The position numbers were made by a program, and so were the translations under genes. From Chamaelirium japonicum (lineage: Eukaryota; Streptophyta; Magnoliopsida; Liliales; Melanthiaceae), in contig OX393551.1 in the NCBI GenBank assembly GCA_947650365.1, positions 61,745,173 through 61,809,172 of the forward strand: DNA of 64,000 nt, in the 5' to 3' direction. Shown one piece after another: positions 51,472-61,379 of this stretch (positions are counted from its first letter, which is position 1; the number at the start of each line of letters is the position of its first letter). The notes under the pieces were generated by a model, which saw only the letters and a program-made list of their open reading frames with translations, did not search any database and was not told where the DNA came from.

Positions 51472-51971
51472 NNNNNNNNNNNNNNNNNNNNNNNNNNNNN
51501 NNNNNNNNNNNNNNNNNNNNNNNNNNNNNNNNNNNNNNNNNNNNNNNNNNNNNNNNNNNNNNNNNNNNNNNNNNNNNNNNNNNNNNNNNNNNNNNNNNNN
51601 NNNNNNNNNNNNNNNNNNNNNNNNNNNNNNNNNNNNNNNNNNNNNNNNNNNNNNNNNNNNNNNNNNNNNNNNNNNNNNNNNNNNNNNNNNNNNNNNNNNN
51701 NNNNNNNNNNNNNNNNNNNNNNNNNNNNNNNNNNNNNNNNNNNNNNNNNNNNNNNNNNNNNNNNNNNNNNNNNNNNNNNNNNNNNNNNNNNNNNNNNNNN
51801 NNNNNNNNNNNNNNNNNNNNNNNNNNNNNNNNNNNNNNNNNNNNNNNNNNNNNNNNNNNNNNNNNNNNNNNNNNNNNNNNNNNNNNNNNNNNNNNNNNNN
51901 NNNNNNNNNNNNNNNNNNNNNNNNNNNNNNNNNNNNNNNNNNNNNNNNNNNNNNNNNNNNNNNNNNNNNNN
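51472..51971. other. Assembly gap, 500 N
   Basis: Exactly 500 ambiguous bases, most likely a placeholder for a gap of unknown length. Satellite lies on its right, non-satellite DNA on its left. Confidence 0.98.
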
Positions 51972-53708
51972 TCACAAATGTAACCTTTCTAATTCATTTG
52001 TATGATCCATTCAAATTCATTCGTACGATCCATTCTAATTCATTCCTACGATCTATTCTAATTCATTCGTTCGAATGTATCCATTCTAATTCATAATTAC
52101 GATCCATTCTAATTCATTCGTACGATCCATTCTACTTCATTCGCACGAATGTATCCATTCTAATTCATTCGTACAATCCATTCTAATTCATTCGCACGAT
52201 CAATTCTAATTCATTCGTATGATCCATTCTAATTCATTCCTACGATCTATTCTAATTCATTCGTTCGAATGTATCCATTCTAATTCATTCGTACGATTCA
52301 TTCTAATTCATTCGTACGATCCATTCTATTTCATTCGTACGATCCATTCTACTTCATTCGCACGATCAATTCTATTTCATTCCTACGATCTGTTCTAATT
52401 CATTCGTTCGAATATATCCATTCTAATTCATAATTACGATCCATTCTAATTCATTCGTACGATCCATTCTACTTCATTCGCACGAATGTATCCATTCTAA
52501 TTCATTCGTACAATCCATTCTAATTCATTCGCACGATCAATTCTAATTCATTCGTATGATCCATTCTAATTCATTCCTACGATCTATTCTAATTCATTAG
52601 TTCGAATGTATCCATTCTAATTCATTCGTACGATTCATTCCAATTCATTCGTACGATCCATTCTAATTCATTCGTACGATCCATTCTACTTCATTCGCAC
52701 TAATGTATCCATTCTAATTCATTCGCACGATCAATTCTAATTCATTCGTATGATCCATTCTTATTCATTCCTACGATCTATTCTAATTCATTCGTTCGAA
52801 TGTATCTATTCTAATTCATTCGTACGATTCATTCTAATTCATTCATACGATCCATTCTACATCATTCGTACGATCCATTCTACTTCATTCGCACGAATGT
52901 ATCCATTCTAATTCATTCGTACAATCCATTCTAATTCATTCGCACGATCAATTCTAATTCATTCGTATGATCCATTCTAATTCATTCCTATGATCTATTC
53001 TAATTCATTCGATCGAATGTATCCATTCTAATTCATTCGTACGATTCATTCTAATTTATTCGTACGATCCATTCTAATTCATTCGTACGATCTATTCTAA
53101 TTCATTCGCACGAATGTATCCATTCTAATTCATTCGTACAATCCATTCTAATTCATTCGCACGATCCATTCTAATTCATTCGCACGATCAATTCTAATTC
53201 ATTCGTATGATCCATTCTAATTCATTCCTACGATCTATTCTAATTCATTCGTTCGAATGTATCCATTCTAATTCATTCGTACGATTCATTCTAATTCATT
53301 CGTACGATCCATTCTAATTCATTCGTACGATCCATTCTACTTCATTCGCACGAATGTATCCATTGCACGAATGTATCCATTCTAATTCATTCGTACAATC
53401 CATTCTAATTCATTCGCACGATCAATTCTAATTCATTCGTATGATCCATTCTAATTCATTCCTACGATCTATTCTTATTCATTCGTTCGAATGTTTCCAT
53501 TCTAATTCATTCGTACGATTCATTCTAATTCATTCGTACGATCCATTCTGATTCATTCGTACGATCCATTCTACTTCATTCGCACGAATGTATCCATTCT
53601 AATTCATTCGTGCAATCCATTCTAATTCATTCGCACGATCAATTCTAATTCATTCGTATGATCCATTCTAATTCATTCTTACGATCTATTCTAATTCATT
53701 CCTACGAT
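51972..53708 (-). repeat. Orientation block 48, right of gap
   Basis: HOR-A. TTCATAATTACGATCC occurs at 52.09 and 52.43 kb, and GTATCCATTGCACG is a slip joint at 53.36 kb. Ends at CTACGATCGTGCG. Confidence 0.88.
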
Positions 53709-54018
53709 CGTGCGAATGAATTAGAATGGATTGTACGAATGAATTAGAATGGATACATTCGTGCGAATGAAGTAAAATGGATCGTACGAATGAATTAGAA
53801 TGGATTGTACGAATGAATTAGAATTGATCGTGCGAATGAATTAGAATGGATTGCACGAATGAATTAGAATGGATACATTCGTGCGAATGAAGTAGAATGG
53901 ATCGTGCGAATGAATTAGAATGGATTGTACGAATGAATTAGAATGGATACATTCGTGCGAATGAAGTAGAATGGATCGTACGAATGAATTAGAATGCATC
54001 GTACGAATGAATTAGAAT

Positions 54019-54660
54019 GAATCGTATGAATGAATTAGAATGGATACATTCGAACGAATGAATTAGAATAGAACGTAGGAATGAATTAGAATGGATCATA
54101 CGAATGAATTAGAATTGATCGTGCGAATGAATTAGAATGGATTGTACGAATGAATTAGAATGGATACATTCGTGAGAATGAAGTAGAATGGATCGTACGA
54201 ATGAATTAGAATGGATCGTACGAATGAATTAGAATGAATCGTATGAATGAATTAGAATGGATACATTCGAACGAATGAATTAGAATAGAACGTAGGAATG
54301 AATTAGAATGGATCATACGAATGAATTAGAATTGATCGTGCGAATGAATTAGAATGGATTGTACGAATGAATTAGAATGGATACATTCGTGAGAATGAAG
54401 TAGAATGGATCGTACGAATGAATTAGAATGGATCGTACGAATGAATTAGAATGAATCGTATGAATGAATTAGAATGGATACATTCGAACGAATGAATTAG
54501 AATAGAACGTAGGAATGAATTAGAATGGATCATACGAATGAATTAGAATTGATCGTGCGAATGAATTAGAATGGATTGTACGAATGAATTAGAATGGATA
54601 CATTCGTGAGAATGAAGTAGAATGGATCCTACGAATGAATTAGAATGGATCGTACGAATG
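54019..54660 (+). repeat. Recent tandem triplication of one HOR-A unit
   Basis: Three adjacent 217-bp units share three private variants: GAACGTAG (54,071, 54,288, 54,505), AATCGTATG and CATTCGTGAGAATG. Just downstream, AATTGGAATGG recurs at 54,901 and 55,335, a 434-bp step, so a two-HOR block was also duplicated. Confidence 0.88.
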
Positions 54661-54713
54661 AATTAGAATGAATCATACGAATGAATTAGAATGGATACAT
54701 TCGAACGAATTAA

Positions 54714-55584
54714 TTAGAATAGATCGTAGGAATGAATTAGAATGGATCATACGAATGAATTAGAATTGATCGTGCGAATGAATTAGAATGGATTGTACGA
54801 ATGAATTAGAATGGATACATTCGTGCGAATGAAGTAGAATGGATCGTACGAATGAATTAGAATGGATCGTACGAATGAATTAGAATGAATCGTACGAATG
54901 AATTGGAATGGATACATTCGAACGAATGAATTAGAATAGATCGTAGGAATGAATTAGAATGGATCATACGAATGAATTAGAATTGATCGTGCGAATGAAT
55001 TAGAATGGATTGTACGAATGAATTAGAATGGATACATTCGTGCGAATGAAGTACAATGGATCGTACGAATGAATTAGAATGGATCGTACGAATGAATTAG
55101 AATGAATCGTACGAATGAATTAGAATGGATACATTCGAACGAATGAATTAGAATAGATCGTAGGAATGAATTAGAATGGATCATACGAATGAATTAGAAT
55201 TGATCGTGCGAATGAATTAGAATGGATTGTACGAATGAATTAGAATGGATACATTCGTGCGAATGAAGTAGAATGGATCGTACGAATGAATTAGAATGGA
55301 TCGTACGAATGAATTAGAATGAATCGTACGAATGAATTGGAATGGATACATTCGAACGAATGAATTAGAATAGATCGTAGGAATGAATTAGAATGGATCA
55401 TACGAATGAATTAGAATTGATCGTGCGAATGAATTAGAATGGATTGTACGAATGAATTAGAATGGATACATTCGTGCGAATGAAGTAGAATGGATCGTAC
55501 GAATGAATTAGAATGGATCGTACGAATGAATTAGAATGAATCGTACGAATGAATTAGAATGGATACATTCGAACGAATGAATTA
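54714..55584 (+). repeat. HOR-A exemplar: 217-bp nine-monomer higher-order repeat
   Basis: Four clean consecutive units. The monomer variable halves in order are AATAGATCGTAG, AATGGATCATAC, AATTGATCGTGC, AATGGATTGTAC, 28-mer ending CATTCGTGC, a monomer with GAAGTAG in the constant half, plain consensus, AATGAATCGTAC, and 28-mer ending CATTCGAAC. Seven 23-mers plus two 28-mers give 217 bp. The AATAGATCG marker at 55,151, 55,368 and 55,585 is spaced exactly 217 bp. The two 28-mers alternate at 97 and 120 bp. This is the dominant unit of the window in both orientations. Confidence 0.95.
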
Positions 55585-57084
55585 GAATAGATCGTAGGAA
55601 TGAATTAGAATGGATCATACGAATGAATTAGAATTGATCGTGCGAATGAATTAGAATGGATTGTACGAATGAATTAGAATGGATACATTCGTGCGAATGA
55701 AGTAGAATGGATCGTACGAATGAATTAGAATGGATCGACGAATGAATTAGAATTGATCGTGCGAATGAATTAGAATGGATTGTACGAATGAATTAGAATG
55801 GATACATTCGTGCGAATGAAGTAGAATGGATCGTACGAATGAATTAGAATGGATCGTACGAATGAATCAGAATGGATCGTACGAATGAATTAGAATGAAT
55901 CGTACGAATGAATTAGAATGAAAACATTCGAACGAATGAATTAGTATAGATCGTAGGAATGAATTAGAATGGATCATACGAATGAATTAGAATTGATCGT
56001 GCGAATGAATTAGAATGGATTGTACGAATGAATTAGAATGGATACATTCGTGCGAATGAAGCAGAATGGATCGTACGAATGAATTAGAATGGATCGTACG
56101 AATGAATTAGAATGAATCGTACGAATGAATTAGAATGGATACATTCGAACGAATGAATTAGAATAGATCGCAGGAATGAATTAGAATGGATCATACGAAT
56201 GAATTAGAATTGATCGTGCGAATGAATTAGAATGGATTGTACGAATGAATTAGAATGGATACATTCGTGCGAATGAAGTAGAATGGATCGTACGAATGAA
56301 TTAGAATGGATACATTCGTGCGAATGAAGTAGAATGGATCGTACGAATGAATTAGAATGGATCGTACGAATGAATTAGAATGAATCGTACGAATGAATTA
56401 GAATGGATACATTCGAACGAATGAATTAGAATAGATTGTACAAATGAATTAGAATGGATACATTCGTGCGAATGAAGTAGAATGGATCGTACGAATGAAT
56501 TAGAATGGATCGTGCGAATGAATTAGAATGGATTGTACGAATGAATTAGAATGGATACATTCGTGCGAATGAAGTAACGAATGAATAAGAATAGATCGTA
56601 GGAATGAATTAGAATGGATCGTACGAATGAATTCAAATGGATCGTATGAATGAATTAGAATAGAACGTGTGAATGAACTAGAATGGATCGTACGAATGAA
56701 GTAGAATGGATCCATTCGAGCAAATTAGTTAGAATGGATCGTACGAATGACTTAGAATGGATCGTAGGAATGAATAAGAATGGATCGTACGAATGAATTA
56801 GAATGGCTAGAATGGATCGTACGAATGAATTAGAATGAATCGTACGAATGAATTAGAATGGATACATTCGAACGAATAAATTAGAATAGATCGTAGGAAT
56901 GAATTAGAATGGATCATACGAATGAATTAGAATTGATCGTTCGAATGAATTAGAATGGATTGTACGAACGAATTAGAATGGATACATTCGTGCGAATAAA
57001 GTAGAATGGATCGTATGAATTAATTAGAATGGATCGTACGAATGAATTAGAAGGAATCGGACGAATGAATTATAATGGATCGTA

Positions 57085-59350
57085 CAATCCATTCTAATTC
57101 ATTCGTACAATCCATTCTAATTCATTCGCACGATCAATTCTAATTCATTCGTATGATCCATTCTAATTCATTCCTACGATCTATTCTAATTCATTCGTTC
57201 GAATGTATCCATTCTAATTCATTCGTACGATCCATTCTAATTCATTCGTACGATCCATTCTACTTCATTCGCATGAATGTATCCATTCTAATTCATTCGT
57301 ACAATCCATTCTAATTCATTCGCACGATCAATTCTAATTCATTCGTATGATCCATTCTAATTCATTCCTACGATCTATTCTAATTCATTCGTTCGAATGT
57401 ATCCATTCTAATTCATTCGTATGATTCATTCTAATTCATTCGTACGATCCATTCTAATTCATTCGTACGATCCATTCTACTTCATTCGCTCGAATGTATC
57501 CATTCTAATTCATTCGTACAATCCATTCTAATTCATTCGCACGATCAATTCTAATTCATTCGTATGATCCATTCTAATTCATTCCTACGATCTATTCTAA
57601 TTTATTCGTCGATCCATTCTACTTCATTCGCACGAATGTATCCATTCTAATTCATTCGTACAATCCATTCTAATTAATTCGCACGATCAATTCTAATTCA
57701 TTCGTATGATCCATTCTAATTCATTCCTACAATCTATTCTAATTCATTCGTTCGAATGTATCCATTATAATTCATTCGTACGATTCATTCTAATTCATTC
57801 GTACGATCCATTCTAATTCATTCGTACGATCCATTCTACTTCATTCGCACGAATGTATCCATTCTAATTCATTCGTACAATCCATTCTAATTCATTCGCA
57901 CGATCAATTCTAATTCATTCGTATGATCCATTCTAATTCATTCCTATGATCTATTCTAATTCATTCGTTCGAATGTTTCCATTCTAATTCATTCGTACGA
58001 TTCATTCTAATTCATTCGTATGATCCTTTCTGATTCATTCGTACGATCCATTCTAATTCATTCGTACGATCCATTCTACTTCATTCGCACGAATGTATCC
58101 ATTCTAATTCATTCGTACAATCCATTCTAATTCATTCGCACGATCAATTCTAATTCATTCGTCGATCCATTCAAATTCATTCGTACGATCCATTCTACTT
58201 TATTCGCACGAATGTATCCATTCTAATTCATTCGTACAATCCATTCTAATTCATTCGCACGATCAATTCTAATTCATTCGTATGATCCATTCTAATTCAT
58301 TCCTACGATCTATTCTAATTCATTCGTTCGAATGTATCCATTCTAATTCATTCGTACGATTCATTCTAATTCATTCGTACGATCCATTCTACTTCATTCG
58401 CACGAATGTATCCATTCTAATTCATTCGTACAATCCATTCTAATTCATTCGCACGATCAATTCTAATTCATTCATATGATCCATTCTAATTCATTCCTAC
58501 GATCTATTCTAATTCATTCGTTCGAATGTATCCATTCCAATTCATTCGTACGATTCATTCTAATTCATTCGTACGATCCATTCTAATTCATTCGTACGAT
58601 CCATTCTACTTCATTCGCACGAATGTATCCATTCTAATTTATTCGTACAATTCATTCTAATTTATTCGCACGATCAATTCTAATTCATTCGTATGATCCA
58701 TTCTAATTCATTCCTACGATCTATTCTAATTCATTCGTTCGAATGTATCCATTCTAATTCATTCGTATGATTCATTCTAATTCATTCGTACGATCCATTC
58801 TAATTCATTCGTACGATCCATTCTACTTCATTCTCACGAATGTATCCATTCTAATTCATTCGTACAATCCATTCTAATTCATTCGCACGATCAATTCTAA
58901 TTCATTCATATGATCCATTCTAATTCATTCCTACGTTCTATTCTAATTCATTCATTCGAATGTATCCATTCTAATTCATTCATACGATTCATTCTAATTC
59001 ATTCGTACGATCCATTCTAATTCATTCGTACGATCCATTCTACTTCATTCGCACGAATGTATCCATTCTAATTCATTCGTACAATCCATTCTAATACATT
59101 CGCACGATCAATTCTAATTCATTCGTCTGAATCATTCTAATTCATTCCTACGATCTATTCTAATTCATTCGTTCGAATGTATCCATTCTAATTCATTCGT
59201 ACGATTCATTCTAATTCATTCGTACGACCTATTCTAATTCATTCGTACGATCCATTCTACTTCATTCGCACGAATGTATCCATTCTAATTCATTCGTACA
59301 ATCCATTCTAATTCATTCGCACGATCATTTCTAATTCATTCGTATGATCC
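57085..59350 (-). repeat. Orientation block 50
   Basis: HOR-A with two joints that delete part of a unit (CGTCGATCC at 57.61 and 58.16 kb). Confidence 0.9.
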
Positions 59351-59396
59351 AACGAATGAATTAGAATAGATCGTAGGAATGAATTAGAATGGATCA
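59351..59396 (+). repeat. Orientation block 51 (two-monomer flip)
   Basis: A 46-bp plus insert inside minus array: GATCCAACGAATG on entry, GGATCACGAATG on exit. Smallest flipped block seen. Confidence 0.85.
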
Positions 59397-60289
59397 CGAA
59401 TGTATCCATTCTAATTCATTCGTACGATCCATTCTACTTCATTCGCACGAATGTATCCATTCTAATTCATTCGTACAATCCATTCTAATTCATTCGCACG
59501 ATCAATTCTAATTCATTCGTATGATCCATTCTAATTCATTCCTACGATCTATTCTAATTCATTCGTTCGAATGTATCCATTCTAATTCATTCGTACGATC
59601 TATTCTAATTCATTCACACGAATGTATCCATTCTAATTCATTCGTACAATCCATTTTAATTCTTTCGCACGATCAATTCTAATTCATTCGTATGATCCAT
59701 TCTACTTCATTCGCAAGAATGTATCCATTCTAATTCATTCGTACAATCCATTCTAATTCATTCGCACGATCAATTCTAATTCATTCGTATGATCCATTCT
59801 AATTCATTCCTACGATCTATTCTAATTCATTCGTTCGAATGTATCCATTCTAATTCATTCTTACGATTCATTCTAATTCATTCGTACGATCCATTCTAAT
59901 TCATTCGTACGATCCATTCTACTTCATTCGCACGAATGTATCCATTCTAATTCATTCGTACAATCCATTCTAATTCATTCGCACGATCAATTCTAATTCA
60001 TTCGTATGATCCATTCTAATTCATTCCTACGATCTATTCTAATTCATTCGTACAATCCATTCTAATTCATTCGTACGATCCATTCTACTTCATTCGCACG
60101 AATGTATCAATTCTAATTCATTCGTACGATTCATTCTAATTCATTCGTACGATCCATTCTAATTCATTCGTACGATCCATTCTACTTCATTCGTATGATC
60201 CATTCTAATTCTTTCGTACGATCCATTCTAATTCATTCGTACGATCCATTCTACTTCATTCCTACGATCTATTCTAATTCATTCGTTCG
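59397..60289 (-). repeat. Orientation block 52
   Basis: HOR-A with shortened units. Ends at the dyad CATTCGTTCGAATG. Confidence 0.87.
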
Positions 60290-60558
60290 AATGAATCGTA
60301 CAAATGAATTAGAATGGATCATACGAATGAATTAGAATTGATCGTACGAATGAATTAGAATGGATTGTACGAATGAATTAGAATGGATACATTCGTGCGA
60401 ATGAAGTAGAATGGATCGTACGAATGAATTAGAATGGATCGTGCGAATGAATTAGAATAGATTGTACGAATGAATTAGAATGGATTAATTCGTGCGAATG
60501 AAGTAGAATGGATCGTACGAATGAATTAGAATGGATCGTGCAAATGAATTAGAATCGA
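60290..60558 (+). repeat. Orientation block 53
   Basis: About 11 monomers. Ends at AATCGATCC, the same junction as in the SD4 units. Confidence 0.86.
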
Positions 60559-61379
60559 TCCATTCTACTTCATTAGCACGATCCATTCTAATTCATTCGT
60601 ACGATCAATTCTAATTCATTCATACGATCCATTCTAATTCATTCGTACGATCTATTCTAATTCAATTCCAAGATCTATTCTAATTCATTCGTACGATCCA
60701 TTATAATTCATTCGTACGATCCATTCTAATTCATTCGCACGATCCATTCTAATTCATTCTCACAAATTTAACCTTTCTAATTCATTTGCACGATCTATTC
60801 AAATTCATTCGCACTATCCATTCTAATTCATTTGTATGATCCATTCTAATTCATTCGTACGATCCATTCTAATCCATTCGTACGATCCATGGTAATTCAT
60901 TCGTACGATCCATTCTAATTCATTCCTACGATCCATTCTACTTCATTCGCACGAATGTATCCATTCTAATTCATTCGTACAATCCTTTCTAATTCATTCG
61001 CACGATCAATTCTAATTCATTCGTATGATCCATTCTAATTCATTCCTACGATCTATTCTAATTTATTCGTTCGAATATATCCATTCTAATTCATTCGTAC
61101 GATTCATTCTAATTCATTCGTACGATCCATTCTGATTCATTCGTATGATCCATTCTAATTCATTCCTACGATCTATTCTAATTCATTCGATTCATTCGTA
61201 CGATCCATTCTAATTCATTCGTACGATCCATTCTACATCATTCGCACGAATGTATCCATTCTAATTCATTCGTACAATCCATTCTAATTCATTCGCATGA
61301 TCATTTCTAATTCATTCGTATGATCCATTCTAATTCATTCCTACGATCTATTCTAATTCATTCGTTCGAATGTATCCAA
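60559..61379 (-). repeat. Orientation block 54
   Basis: Begins TTCATTAGCACG as in SD4. The rare AACCTTTCTAATTC monomer is at 60.77 kb. Ends at GTATCCAATTAATTAG. Confidence 0.87.

Larger units (their letters stand above)
53709..57084 (+). repeat. Orientation block 49
   Basis: The most regular HOR-A stretch of the window (54.0-56.3 kb), then degenerate monomers to GGATCGTACAATCC. Confidence 0.9.

Noticed and set aside
51422-52096. Open reading frames across the gap on both strands
   Set aside because: Almost entirely unknown residues from Ns. The readable ends are the unique flank and the satellite.
54714-55584. 217-bp HOR as a nucleosome-phasing unit
   Set aside because: The length is near a nucleosome repeat, but the 240- and 143-bp variants and the frequent flips argue against a strict requirement. 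Nothing in the sequence tests it.
56500-56715. Minus-strand open reading frame of 71 residues
   Set aside because: Satellite translation.
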